The notes: generated by a model from the sequence alone, not told the origin. DNA of 64,000 nt from Clostridiales bacterium (GCA_015055665.1 SVHX01000001.1:199365-263364); one strand, 5' to 3'. Numbered from the stretch's first letter, positions 54,867 to 64,000 are shown. Translations and numbers: made by a program.

Positions 54867-56465
54867 TTATTCAAAAATATCTAGCAGTTCATCCGCCTCA
54901 CCTAATGGCATCATAGGTATGTCATCAATATCCGGAGGTGGTATCTCTTCGCTTGCTACAGGAACGCTTGGAACTTCTGCAGGAGCTGAGCTTTCCTCTG
55001 GAAGCGGTATTAGCTCTTCATCTTCTTGCAGTACCTCTACAGGCTTTGAAGGAGGTGCATCATGAGGCACAGGCGCTGTTTCCTCAAGACTCTGTGCATT
55101 GGCATCTTTGTCAAGATTAAGGAAGGACGTAATAGAACCAACCCATTTAGTCTTAATAGTATCGCACTTACCAGCACGGTTCTTAGCAATAATAATCTCG
55201 GCAATTCCAGCCTCACGCTCTGCCTCTGGCACATCATTATACATATCTGCTCGATATATAAATAATACCATATCGGCATCCTGCTCGATAGATCCAGATT
55301 CTCTTAGGTCACTAAGGATTGGTCTGTGATCTTTACGGGTCTCACTCTGTCTTGACAACTGAGATAGCAATATAATTGGGATTTCTAGCTCTCTTGCCGC
55401 CATCTTGAGCGTACGAGTAATATCACTTATTTCTTGAGTACGGTTTTCTTGAGATTTGGCAGTACTACCTTGCATCAATTGCAAGTAGTCAATCATCAAT
55501 ATATCAAGTCCCTTCTCTCTCTTGAGCTTTCGACATTTACTTAGTATATCGACAGGAGATTTAGAGAATCCTTCGTCAATATATATGTTAGCTTCGCTAA
55601 GCCTCTTGCTCGCAGCAAGTACAGCCTTCCACTCCTTGTCGTTCATCTCACCTTTAAGTGCATTACCCATGTCAACATATGCAAGACTACATATCGAACG
55701 CGCAGCAATCTCTTCCTTACTCATCTCCAAAGAGAATATAGCACATTTCTTACCACACTTAACAGCAGCATGATTAATCATGTTCATGCCAAGACTTGTC
55801 TTACCACAACCTGGACGAGCAGCTATTAGAATAAGTGCACCTTTCTGAAATCCGTTAGTTATCTTGTCTAATCCATAAATACCACTAGGAACACCTCTTA
55901 TAGAGCCCTTGTTATTCTGCAATTCCTCGAAATTAGCAATAGTATTATTAACAGCTACATTGATATGAGTCAATCCACCACGATCATCCTTATCACCGAT
56001 TCGGAATATGTTCTCTTCGGCAAAGGTAAGCGCGTCTTCCATATCAACATCACCATAGGACTTGTTGATAATATCTTGACCAGCACCTATAAGCTGTCTA
56101 AGCACACTATTGTTCTTAACTATATCTACATAATGCTGAAAGTTGCTAGCACTAGGCACAACGTTAGTAAGGGTTGTTAGATAATCTATCCCTCCTACAC
56201 TTTCAAGATTGCCAGTCTTCTCCAGATGCTCGGTAATTGTAACAAAGTCTATTGGAGTATTGCTAGAGAATACCTTGTACATAGACTCAAATATTATCTT
56301 ATGTGTTTCCGAATAAAAATCACTTTCTTTAAGTGCTGACATTACACCAAAGCTAGCATCTTGATCAATAAACGCACAACCTAATACACACTGCTCTGCC
56401 TCAATACTATGAGGCATAACTCTTGGATCCTTTGCCTTTTTCGAAGCAAGTTTCTTGTTCTCCAT
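54867..56465 (-). CDS. dnaB: Replicative DNA helicase DnaB with an acidic, proline-rich C-terminal tail
   Basis: A 532-residue replicative helicase. The N-terminal DnaB domain begins PHSIEAEQCVLGCAFIDQD, with the linker region around residue 170. The RecA-like motor has Walker A ARPGCGKTS (about residues 216-224), Walker B MIDYLQLMQGS and the Arg-finger/GSIEQDAD segment. After about residue 452 (FLNLDKDANAQ) comes an extra tail of about 80 residues, very rich in Pro, Glu, Asp and Ala, absent from typical DnaB. The tail may contact partner proteins. Start MENKKLASKKAKDPR. Gene 4 bases downstream of the 56470 gene. Confidence 0.93.
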   Translation of the reverse strand: MENKKLASKKAKDPRVMPHSIEAEQCVLGCAFIDQDASFGVMSALKESDFYSETHKIIFESMYKVFSSNTPIDFVTITEHLEKTGNLESVGGIDYLTTLTNVVPSASNFQHYVDIVKNNSVLRQLIGAGQDIINKSYGDVDMEDALTFAEENIFRIGDKDDRGGLTHINVAVNNTIANFEELQNNKGSIRGVPSGIYGLDKITNGFQKGALILIAARPGCGKTSLGMNMINHAAVKCGKKCAIFSLEMSKEEIAARSICSLAYVDMGNALKGEMNDKEWKAVLAASKRLSEANIYIDEGFSKSPVDILSKCRKLKREKGLDILMIDYLQLMQGSTAKSQENRTQEISDITRTLKMAARELEIPIILLSQLSRQSETRKDHRPILSDLRESGSIEQDADMVLFIYRADMYNDVPEAEREAGIAEIIIAKNRAGKCDTIKTKWVGSITSFLNLDKDANAQSLEETAPVPHDAPPSKPVEVLQEDEELIPLPEESSAPAEVPSVPVASEEIPPPDIDDIPMMPLGEADELLDIFE

Positions 56466-56469
56466 GTCT

Positions 56470-56934
56470 TTACTCTTCTTCCTTTGTCTGTTTTATAATA
56501 GTAGGCTTTTTGCTAGTAGCTTTGCCTTTGTTCTTTTTTGCCTTCTTGTCCGGCTCAGTGATCTCTATATCGATACTCTCTGTATCATTGCCGGCTTTTT
56601 TCTTCTTATTTTCCTGTTTCTCTTGTCTTTTACGCTTGTAACTATCTTCCAATATTTGCTTCTTAAGAGATTCAGCTTCTTCTCTTGCAGATCTTAGCCT
56701 TTCAAGCTTGGCATCCCTTGCTTCAAATATCTTCTCGCATATCCAATTGCCTATAACTACAAATATCAGTAGCAGTATACAATCAAGCAGTATCACTATC
56801 CAATTCTGCTCGATTACTCCGTCAAGCAAAATATTAAATAACACAATTGGCAAAAAAGATATCAAAAATATTGCCCCATATTTTATAGTTCTTCTTTTCC
56901 AATCTCGTTTGTCAAAGAAATATCTATTATTCAT
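56470..56934 (-). CDS. Small membrane protein with coiled-coil, charged tail
   Basis: A 154-residue protein with two membrane helices (about residues 16-38 and 45-67), a charged coiled coil (RDAKLERLRSAREEAESLKK) and a Lys/Glu-rich tail (KKAKKNKGKATSKKP). It overlaps the upstream lipoprotein gene by 8 bases and precedes dnaB by 4 bases, so the three are co-transcribed. No known family. It may act in the same membrane complex as its neighbour, but nothing shows this. Confidence 0.55.
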   Translation of the reverse strand: MNNRYFFDKRDWKRRTIKYGAIFLISFLPIVLFNILLDGVIEQNWIVILLDCILLLIFVVIGNWICEKIFEARDAKLERLRSAREEAESLKKQILEDSYKRKRQEKQENKKKKAGNDTESIDIEITEPDKKAKKNKGKATSKKPTIIKQTKEEE

Positions 56935-57826
56935 CTCTCTCCGCTTCCTTTTTCGTTATAAGAACCTTCGTATTCGATTTCTTAATGCAATACTTAATTA
57001 CAACAATCGCTACACAGATAACTGCCACCGAGATTATTAATGCAAGTACATACCACGCAACAACTCTTGGAGCAAGCTTATACGCCTCCATCCTAAAATC
57101 TTTGCCTTTGTTCGTTAGATCCCATAACATAAATGTAAATCCGTCAAGCTCTTCCACCTCATCAGCATTGCTATACAACCTATCATCAGGATAAGCAAAT
57201 ATTTGTGTAAGACTAATATCTTGATTGTCTGCACCAAGCATATCAGTATACTTATCGTAATAATTAACGCCAAGCTCGTCAATCTTGCAGTTCTCTAGAT
57301 CAGATAGCATGCTTTGGTTACTCATTAATGCCGCCTTATATAGGAACAACCCCATATTCTCAGTCTTGTAATCTTGAGTAAGAATCTGTGTAACAAATGG
57401 GCCAATGTCATCCATAGCCTTAGAGATACCCTCTACACCCTCAAAAGTAGCAAGCCCATAGAACATAGCAAAGCACTCCATCTCATAAAATTCAATATAT
57501 ACACTCAATTCGTTATCGTTATCAGTAATTGTTTCGCATAATATGCCATCCTTGAGATACTCATACTCATCTATGTAATCTTCTCGGAAGGACTCTATCC
57601 AATCATTAACATAATTCCTATAATTAGTCATATCATCAACAATGCTTGCCCTAACAACATCATAATTAGAGCCAAGACTCGATTTGTCTAGAGTTATGAC
57701 AAATTTGTCCATTATAACGTAGTTGCTATCAACAGTTCTGATAAGCTCGATATCTGCACATCCAGCTAGAGTCAGTACAGATACTAATAATAACATTATC
57801 GAAAAACATATTCGCTTAGTCCTCAT
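56927..57826 (-). CDS. Membrane-anchored lipoprotein with C-terminal transmembrane helix
   Basis: A 299-residue protein with a lipoprotein signal peptide (MRTKRICFSIMLLLVSVLTLAGC, lipobox LAGC, Cys23 predicted to be lipidated) and a large soluble domain. A C-terminal membrane helix (about residues 264-286) ends in KKSNTKVLITKKEAERDE. No domain that I recognise. AAGGAGG precedes the ATG. It opens the transcript that leads to dnaB; a vegetative promoter lies 42 bases upstream. Two membrane attachments suggest a sensor or envelope complex component. Confidence 0.65.
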   Translation of the reverse strand: MRTKRICFSIMLLLVSVLTLAGCADIELIRTVDSNYVIMDKFVITLDKSSLGSNYDVVRASIVDDMTNYRNYVNDWIESFREDYIDEYEYLKDGILCETITDNDNELSVYIEFYEMECFAMFYGLATFEGVEGISKAMDDIGPFVTQILTQDYKTENMGLFLYKAALMSNQSMLSDLENCKIDELGVNYYDKYTDMLGADNQDISLTQIFAYPDDRLYSNADEVEELDGFTFMLWDLTNKGKDFRMEAYKLAPRVVAWYVLALIISVAVICVAIVVIKYCIKKSNTKVLITKKEAERDE

Positions 57827-57867
57827 GTACTCCTCCTTACTTAACGCAGATTTCTAAGTATAGATAT

Positions 57868-57896
57868 ATTTTAACAAATAAACTTCAAATTTACAA
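57868..57896 (-). promoter_or_regulatory. Vegetative-type promoter of the lipoprotein-dnaB operon
   Basis: Minus-strand TTGTAA (57891-57896), 17-base spacer, TAAAAT (57868-57873), about 42 bases before the ATG at 57826. Confidence 0.5.
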
Positions 57897-58036
57897 TAGA
57901 TAATCTGCATAAAAGTATCAAGAATCTAAAAAATTTTTCCCACTCCATTACAATATCCATCACTTCGATACAATATTTTACTAATATCTCCCTTAAAATA
58001 TTTGCCAAGCCGTAAACTTTATTATATAATAATAAC

Positions 58037-58717
58037 ATGGAATTGATTAAAGTATCTAATTATTTGTGTGGCAGATTTATGCTTGCCAATCTTAAGAAAG
58101 ACAAATTATCTTTGCTCAAAGGTCAACTACTAGCCGCTTGCTCAGTAGATTCCTTAGGCAAGACCAAGACAGAAGTAGTCTATTACGATACTCCTGATTT
58201 CTTTTTTGCAGACAAAGGAATTAATATATACACCGTCGAGGATAAGAAGTCCAAAGACCTAATTATCCGCTACGACAACGAACAAGTTCAAAGAATTGAG
58301 TTTATCAAGAACGCGCCTAACTTCTTCAAACTTAAACTCGAATCCAAACTATTCAGCCTCATGAACTATGCCAAACAGATTGATGACGCAATCTATCAGG
58401 TATTCCCCGAAGGCTTACACGTCAATATCGAAGATATGCTCAGAGCATCATCCGCACAGGTTCGAATCACCAAGAAGAGCGAAGAATTTCGCGTTGTTAA
58501 TAACAAAGGACTCAAGTCGACAATATTCTTCTCCAATTGCCTATACTCCAATGCCCGTAGCGGAGCAAGATTCGCTCAAGACAACCTAGAAGTTATAGGA
58601 GAATCTACTGTTAAGAAAGAGATGTTCGACCTGTTCCTCAAATATATAGTTGTCGACTGCCCTCAACTTATACGTATAGATAATAACGAATTATCCCTCG
58701 CTAGGAAGAATTTGTAA
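58037..58717 (+). CDS. CYTH-like protein of unknown function
   Basis: A 226-residue plus-strand protein. It contains TKTEVVYYDTPDFFFADKGI, which resembles the CYTH/triphosphate-tunnel motif YYDTPDLDL..KG. A following stretch KSKDLIIRYDNEQVQRIEF and a beta-rich body fit the tunnel fold. The ExExK signature is not clearly visible and the N-terminal part is divergent, so it may be a degenerate member rather than an active triphosphatase or thiamine-triphosphatase. It stands alone. The 3' end is followed by a strong terminator. Confidence 0.5.
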   Translation: MELIKVSNYLCGRFMLANLKKDKLSLLKGQLLAACSVDSLGKTKTEVVYYDTPDFFFADKGINIYTVEDKKSKDLIIRYDNEQVQRIEFIKNAPNFFKLKLESKLFSLMNYAKQIDDAIYQVFPEGLHVNIEDMLRASSAQVRITKKSEEFRVVNNKGLKSTIFFSNCLYSNARSGARFAQDNLEVIGESTVKKEMFDLFLKYIVVDCPQLIRIDNNELSLARKNL

Positions 58718-58743
58718 TACTTACAATACAATTTTAAACATAC

Positions 58744-58772
58744 AAAAAATCCCATATCAATGGGATTTTTTT
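58744..58772. terminator. Bidirectional terminator
   Basis: Inverted repeat AAAAAATCCCAT / ATGGGATTTTTT with an ATCA loop, between the CYTH-like gene (plus) and the surface protein gene (minus). Confidence 0.9.
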
Positions 58773-58775
58773 TTG

Positions 58776-61198
58776 CTACTTATACAATCTCTCCTTCTTA
58801 ACACTACCTCTCGAGCCTATGTCAATAGGAATCATATCTATATTAGTATTTAATTTGTTAATATTTAATGTTGTTTCGCTCGACTCCTCACTCACACTAG
58901 CAACGCTTGCAGATACAGCGTTCTCCATTGCAGTTAGGTTAAGATGTAGACATGGGCGTACTACTCTGCTATCACTTACTGTATTAGCATATGGCTCTGC
59001 TCCTACCGAGCATATTGAGTATGCAGATGAGCCATCTCCAAAGTGTCCAGATCGTAGCCAAGATGATGCGTATCCACTATCTACATCAACACTACCAATA
59101 CCATCTAATTTACCTGCTAGATTCATCCTCTGAGTAATCGAAGATTGCCATATACCTGCATGATCTCCGTCATAGCCAGCCTCAGTAGCACTAGGCAACC
59201 ATAGATAATTATCTGCCCAAGAGTCACTGCCTGCTCTGCTTGCATAATTGTTACACTCGCCCCATACATCTACAAAGAATCCATCATTGCTAGTATCCGT
59301 ACTCCATCCCTCGTTAGGATAATTAAATGTTACATTAGTTGTAGACACTGCACTCTGGCTCTCTTGCCAAGATACATTACGCGGTGTTACTAGATATTGA
59401 GTTAATCCATATGTTGGCATAGTAAACAATGCAAATGCATTACTACTACTCTTGCTTGCCGTAGTTGTAGCGGTAGTGCTTGTGGCATATGTCCCGCCGT
59501 TATTAAGCGTGACGGCATTTATATAGCTAGTACTATACATATTACTAGGATTAGAGGATATATCCATGCTATTCCAATTAGCCGACCAGTCGCTATACAG
59601 TAGCCCTTCCCTGTAGCCAAAGTACTCTCCTTCGCTCGGCGATCTACTATCCCATGCAGATTGGTTAACACCGTCTAACCATAGAGTTAGTATGGAATTA
59701 CCCAACTTATCTTGGCTAAGGTACACTGCTTGCCACTTTAATCCACCTAGCGTCACAACTATATCTTGCCCATTAGTCTTAGCCTTGTATGCAGTACTAC
59801 CAGCAGTTCCTGCAGATATTGTCGTTGACCTTATCTCACTAGCATCAGTAATATTAGTTGCTAGTGTATTAATATCTGATGCTGTAGGGCTTGTTTTACC
59901 TGTTATATATTTTTTGAGGATATTATAGTTATCTTGGTTAACAGTCTTATTACTACTATTGTATATCTCTCCTACTGATACAGAGAACAATTCTTTGGCT
60001 ATTAGGTTAAGGTTAAGATGGAGTGCTGGGCGAACGGCATTACTAGCGTGCACATGATTTCCATAGTCCCATCCGACATTACCATACGAAGGAAGCGCAG
60101 AAATATTAAACCCAGCACCGCCACCCGTTCTCAACAACGTTCTCGCATACGCAACACCAGGTTTTGTCCCTACATTAACTTCGGTAGAATCAGTCGTTCC
60201 ATCATAAGTTTCCTTTTGAGCCTTAGATGTTTTCCATAGTCCACCATTTTCTGTTCGACCAGTTTCGCTTTGACTCGGCAACCATATATAACTATCTGCC
60301 CAAGCATCATAATATGGATTTGTTATCATATCGGCAATACTACCATAATGCCCATGAGTAGTCCAACCAGTTGTATTGCTATCATCCCAATTCTCATTTG
60401 CAAGGGGACTAGAACCCCATTTTTGACCAGATTCTTGCCAAGACACATCTCTCGGAGTTACCATATATTGTGTAAGACCGAATTGTTCCATTGTAAATAA
60501 TGCAAATACACTGTCTGAACGTTTCTCAACATAGTCAGAAATAGTTGTTGTATTGATAGAATAATATCCACCATTATTAAGTGTTACGGCATTAACATAG
60601 CTTGCACCATACATATTTGATGGAGTAGGTGCATTTACAAAGTCTGTATACCAATTTGCAGAGTAATCACTATACAACCCACCATCTAGGAATCCATAAT
60701 ACTGACCTTCGGTAGCAGATCTACCTACCCAAGCGTCTTGTACGTTATTGTCTAGCCATAGAGTTAGTATAGACTTGCCATGTTTATCTTTGCTAAGATA
60801 CATTACTTGCCAGTCTAGACCGCCAAGTCTAACACATATATCTTGACCATTAGCCTTTGCCTCGTATGACTTAGTACCATATGACCCCGCATCCATAGTA
60901 AATGCTCTCATCTCTGCAGAATCCAGTACAGAATTGGCTAGTGTGTTGATATCGTCAATAGATGCCTCGGGGTCGCCGGAGATATACTTCATGAGGATAT
61001 TAAAGTTATCCGCATCAAATGTCTTGGAGCTACTATCAAATAGTTCTCCAACCGACACGTAACTAGTTGTGTCGCTTGTTGTTATTGCCTCAGTAGAGTA
61101 CCCCCCCCCCGGCGAAAATAAATAGGGAGAAAACGGCTGAAAGCAGCGAATAAACACATATTCGATTAATCTTCTGACCTCTTGTCAAACTACTCATA
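58776..61198 (-). CDS. Large secreted protein with two DUF6273-like repeats; start and body split by a 10-G homopolymer
   Basis: A well-supported start is an ATG at 61198, with GGAGG 7 bases upstream, but its frame does not join the body. The body frame is open from an ATG at 61160 to the stop at 58776. Two tandem copies of a module of roughly 380 residues are visible. Matching segments include GQDICVRLGGLDWQVMYLSK against GQDIVVTLGGLKWQAVYLSQ, and SNMYGASYVNAVTLNNGGYY against SNMYSTSYINAVTLNNGGTY. The repeats end with RVVRPCLHLNLTA-like ends. The modules resemble DUF6273, found in secreted clostridial proteins. The 10-G run at 61101-61110 (minus sense), plus an A/T run of three or four at 61140-61143, decide the frame. 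Confidence 0.6.
61101..61110. repeat. Ten-base C/G homopolymer inside the surface protein gene
   Basis: Ten consecutive C on the plus strand (G in coding sense), at the junction between the signal-peptide-like region and the mature repeats. It is by far the longest C or G run that I saw in the window. Slippage here would change frame. Confidence 0.9.
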
Positions 61199-61237
61199 AC
61201 AATTCCTCCACTATTAACAATTATATTTTTTTAATGA

Positions 61238-61267
61238 TTGTAACATCATTTATCTAGACAAGTCAAA
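61238..61267 (-). promoter_or_regulatory. Vegetative-type promoter of the surface protein gene
   Basis: Minus-strand TTGACT (61262-61267), 18-base spacer, TACAAT (61238-61243), about 40 bases before the ATG at 61198. It supports that ATG as the real start. Confidence 0.55.
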
Positions 61268-61363
61268 TATTTATATTTATTTTATCTCAATTTGTTTAAT
61301 GATATTGTAATTAATGCAATTTATTTCTCTCTATATCTTAGTTGCATATTTTTCAATCAATGC

Positions 61364-62605
61364 TTACCACTTTTTGCCCGTATCTCGAATTTCGTTATCT
61401 TCGAGATGATCGACTAGCATTTGTCTTGTCTTCTCCTCGACAACAGGAATTACTGCTCCGCTAACTGCTGACATTACTCCCCCCACACCAAATGCGAGCG
61501 GTAGAGAAATTATACCAAACAATCCAACAAAACAAGTAGATAGGAAGAACATAGATATCTTGTTAATAATACAAGTTGTGTTTCTTCCAACAATCTTACT
61601 CTTCTTAAGTAATCTATCGTACATAAAGAAGTATGCAACTGCATAACAAATAGCAATAATTGCACATAATATGTATATTATCCAGATATAGTCTGCTTTA
61701 ACAAAAATCATTGCAATACCTAGCAACCCAACTAACACGCCAGATATACTAGCAACGATCATTAGATCACGCTTGTCGTTAAGTTTACCCGCAATCAAGA
61801 AACTAACACCGTATACTCCATCAAAAATTGCTGTAGCAATTGCCGAATAGGTAAATTTACCTGTTAACGTAAACGTTAGCAACGGTATCATTATATATAA
61901 CGCCTGCCAACTCTCTTGAAGAAAGTTAAAAGTACCATAGATTAATCTAATCTTCTTAGATACTTTATTAGCAAATACTTTGTCTTGACTATTCTCCTTG
62001 AGAGATATATGAGCATAAGTTGCGTATTCTTGATTGATTCTAGACATCTTAAGATGTGTTAGATAATATATCAATTGAGGCAGAGCACCTACTGCATATA
62101 GCACAATTGAAACAATTATCATGACATACATATCTAGATAATCTAAGAAGTATCCACCTAGTAACACGCCTAGTATAATTGCAAGTTGCTCTAATATCTT
62201 ACTTATTGCCAGCTGTCTACCAGTGCCAGACTTCTTCTCGGCATTGACATAAGCAAATAGCACTTCGGTTGGGATATATTTAAAGGCATAGCTTAGCGAA
62301 TACGCTACACCAATTCCTATTACGCAAGCAATTGGATTAGTCGCTACATAAAGTAATAATACTTCGTAGATTACAATAGGGATAATCCTTAAGAACAAGA
62401 ACAACTGAGGTTTCTTAATTAACCAAGGCTTAAGCAGTGTGGCAAAGATAAAGCTAAGCAAGTATTCTAGCACAATAGTTAACATTGCTAGCTCTAACTT
62501 GTGCGAGGACACGTTATTGTATACAATTAACGGAATAAAACCTCCCACCAACTTAGTGGAAATATTAGCCATTATTCTATTAAAATTAAGTAGTTTTAAT
62601 TCCAT
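61364..62605 (-). CDS. Putative MFS-type transporter
   Basis: The preferred start is the ATG at 62605 (MELKLLNFNRIMANIS), with AGGTG 5 bases upstream. The frame extends to a TTG at 62656 that lacks a site. The 413-residue product has about twelve hydrophobic segments and no known motif. The opening KLLNFNRIMANISTKLVG matches that of its divergent neighbour KLLNFHKMISNFANSLVG, so they are paralogues. The general MFS-like layout is inferred; substrate unknown. Confidence 0.65.
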   Translation of the reverse strand: MELKLLNFNRIMANISTKLVGGFIPLIVYNNVSSHKLELAMLTIVLEYLLSFIFATLLKPWLIKKPQLFLFLRIIPIVIYEVLLLYVATNPIACVIGIGVAYSLSYAFKYIPTEVLFAYVNAEKKSGTGRQLAISKILEQLAIILGVLLGGYFLDYLDMYVMIIVSIVLYAVGALPQLIYYLTHLKMSRINQEYATYAHISLKENSQDKVFANKVSKKIRLIYGTFNFLQESWQALYIMIPLLTFTLTGKFTYSAIATAIFDGVYGVSFLIAGKLNDKRDLMIVASISGVLVGLLGIAMIFVKADYIWIIYILCAIIAICYAVAYFFMYDRLLKKSKIVGRNTTCIINKISMFFLSTCFVGLFGIISLPLAFGVGGVMSAVSGAVIPVVEEKTRQMLVDHLEDNEIRDTGKKW

Positions 62606-62756
62606 TTGTTCACCTGCTAATATTTTATATTTTAACACATTTGATGCTTTGTACAAAATATTTGTTTACAAATTATGCAAATTAGTTCTTTTCATTTTTA
62701 ATTAATTATTATTTGTGATATTCTATTATAAGATAATTGATATTAACCAATATGCG

Positions 62757-62790
62757 TATACATGCAGTCCTTCCACAGACTACATGTATA
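62757..62790. promoter_or_regulatory. Hairpin in the leader of the 62828 gene
   Basis: Inverted repeat TATACATGCAGTC / GACTACATGTATA (one mismatch) with an 8-base loop, 38 bases before the plus-strand ATG and inside the divergent intergenic region. It may be an operator or attenuator for the transporter pair. Confidence 0.45.
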
Positions 62791-62827
62791 TTGCACGCCA
62801 AAAAAAATATATGTTGAGAGTGAAAAA

Positions 62828-64000
62828 ATGAACCAGCTTAAATTATTAAATTTTCATAAGATGATTTCTAATTTCGCCAACAGTCTTGTTGGTGCTTTTG
62901 TTGCACTTATTGTGTACCAAGCCACTGGAGAACTAATCTATGCGATTACTTACCTTGTAGCCACTAATATTATTAGATTAATATTTAACATAAGCCTTAA
63001 GAAGTTGTATGGCAAATATCCTCAATTATTCTTGCTCATGAGGATTGTACCTATTACACTATACAATATCTTTATATTTGTACTAGACTACAATCTAATT
63101 ATTGGTGTAATTGGCGTTTGCATATTCCACTCATTAGATCACGCACTTAATTATTTATCTCGAGAGATAATATTCAACTACTCTTCGCTTACCAATAAGA
63201 ACGACGGCAAGTCATCTATTGGCGTAACTAGATTATTCGAACAAATCGGCACAATCGTTGCCCTTCTAGTTGGCGGATACTTATTAGATATCAACAAGAC
63301 CCTTGTACTTATAATGTCACTTGTTATTTACTTTATCTCAGTTGTACCACTAGTAATGTTTTATATTAAGTGCAGACATCAGAAGACATTTAATAAGGAT
63401 GCAACTTCTAATGCAGTCAGCACCCTATCCAAGAAAAATGACGAACTCAAAGCCGAAAGCAAGAGATTGTCTAAGAAGTTACTTGTAACATACTTCTTTG
63501 TGTACTTTAGCTTTGCATTTGTTGATCTACTTCAGACAACTTATGGCTTGTTTGTCTTCTCCAAACAAGGCGAATTTGCAATAGCCGGTATACTTAATGC
63601 AGTATTCAACGCGTTCTATGCATTAGGATTCTATGTTGCAGGAATAATTAACGAGAAACACGACACAACTAGACTCGTATCAATCGCTAGCGTAGTAATC
63701 GCAATTGCGGTTGTCGCTCTTCCATTTGTACCTATCAACTCCATGTTTGTACTAATATGTGCTATATACGGAATAATCGCGTTCTCTTATCCATTTATAT
63801 CTCTATTTGTGCTAGATAGAATGCTTAGCAAATCTCGAATTATGGCATGCTCCAATCGTGCACTATATAGCAGAGAAACTGCGTGTGTTACAGCATACTG
63901 CTTTGGATATTCTTTTGGTTTCATTGGATTACTTGGAATATTCATTGTAACAGGAGTTGCAATGCTCACGTCAGCATTTGTAATCCCTATTTGCGAAGAA
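62828..64000 (+). CDS. Putative MFS-type transporter, paralogue of the divergent gene, cut by window edge
   Basis: Open from ATG 62828 (MNQLKLLNFHKMISNFANS) to the right edge, about 391 residues visible without a stop. About ten to eleven hydrophobic segments. It shares its N-terminal sequence with the divergent gene, as in PQLFLLMRIVPITLYN against PQLFLFLRIIPIVIYE, and aligns over its visible length by pattern. Weak ribosome binding site (GAGAG-type) upstream. The pair is probably a duplication and may handle related substrates. Function unknown. Confidence 0.65.
   Translation, partial: MNQLKLLNFHKMISNFANSLVGAFVALIVYQATGELIYAITYLVATNIIRLIFNISLKKLYGKYPQLFLLMRIVPITLYNIFIFVLDYNLIIGVIGVCIFHSLDHALNYLSREIIFNYSSLTNKNDGKSSIGVTRLFEQIGTIVALLVGGYLLDINKTLVLIMSLVIYFISVVPLVMFYIKCRHQKTFNKDATSNAVSTLSKKNDELKAESKRLSKKLLVTYFFVYFSFAFVDLLQTTYGLFVFSKQGEFAIAGILNAVFNAFYALGFYVAGIINEKHDTTRLVSIASVVIAIAVVALPFVPINSMFVLICAIYGIIAFSYPFISLFVLDRMLSKSRIMACSNRALYSRETACVTAYCFGYSFGFIGLLGIFIVTGVAMLTSAFVIPICEE

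Noticed and set aside
58458..58475. GGTTCGAATC string resembling a tRNA T-loop
   Set aside because: It lies inside the intact CYTH-like frame and there is no acceptor or anticodon stem around it.

Overview
The window looks like part of the chromosome of a low-G+C, spore-former-type Bacillota, most likely an uncultured gut-type clostridium. By eye roughly one third of bases are G+C. The evidence is gene content: RNase J, a PdaB-like polysaccharide deacetylase, Obg with its C-terminal OCT domain, a ddl-murF pair, tsaE-tsaB-rimI, a Se/S carrier-like protein beside a cysteine desulfurase, and AAGGAGG-type ribosome binding sites. About four fifths of the genes lie on the minus strand. No rRNA, tRNA, CRISPR array, transposase or integrase was found.

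Layout. 1-4433: tRNA wobble-uridine genes (U32 protein, trmR), RNase J and a membrane protein. 4603-16521: a compact phage-derived cassette on the minus strand with a sigma-like regulator (Xpf type), terminase, portal, scaffold, major capsid protein, connector, beta-propeller nozzle, two virion-type proteins and two holin-like proteins. All frames are intact, but integrase, repressor, replication genes, endolysin and receptor-binding fibre are all missing. 15236-19535 holds two plus-strand surface proteins with SH3-like modules and membrane anchors. 19559-25867: a DUF3592 protein, a tandem-OB SSB-like protein, a PdaB-like deacetylase and a three-gene MoxR-ATPase / VWA-metallopeptidase operon. 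Its ATPase carries an unusual N-terminal DUF6273-like region. 26004-30835: parC and parE. 31067-31978: a low-G+C 2-hydroxyacid dehydrogenase that looks imported. 32299-37006: murG, a hypothetical gene, ddl and a membrane-anchored murF. 37164-43319: hydrolase, rimI, tsaB, tsaE, a PAP2 phosphatase, yhbY, obg and nth. 43432-49714: a cysteine desulfurase with a Se/S carrier-like protein, a subtilase with a small helical partner, small unknown proteins, a degenerate ABC ATPase and a phosphohexomutase. 49780-57826: a beta-helical envelope protein, a short alaS, a GPH transporter, dnaB and two membrane or lipoprotein genes. 58037-64000: a CYTH-like protein, a large secreted repeat protein whose start is separated from its body by a 10-G homopolymer, and two divergent paralogous transporters.

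The most notable items are these. (1) The stripped but intact short-tail phage head cassette under its own sigma-like gene, a candidate domesticated particle or gene-transfer-agent-like system. (2) The DUF6273-MoxR-VWA operon. (3) The poly-G tract at the signal-peptide junction of the surface protein, a candidate phase-variation switch or assembly error. (4) Two compact structured intergenic elements, near 32066-32172 and 46677-46768. All functional statements rest on motif recognition from memory; no database search was run.
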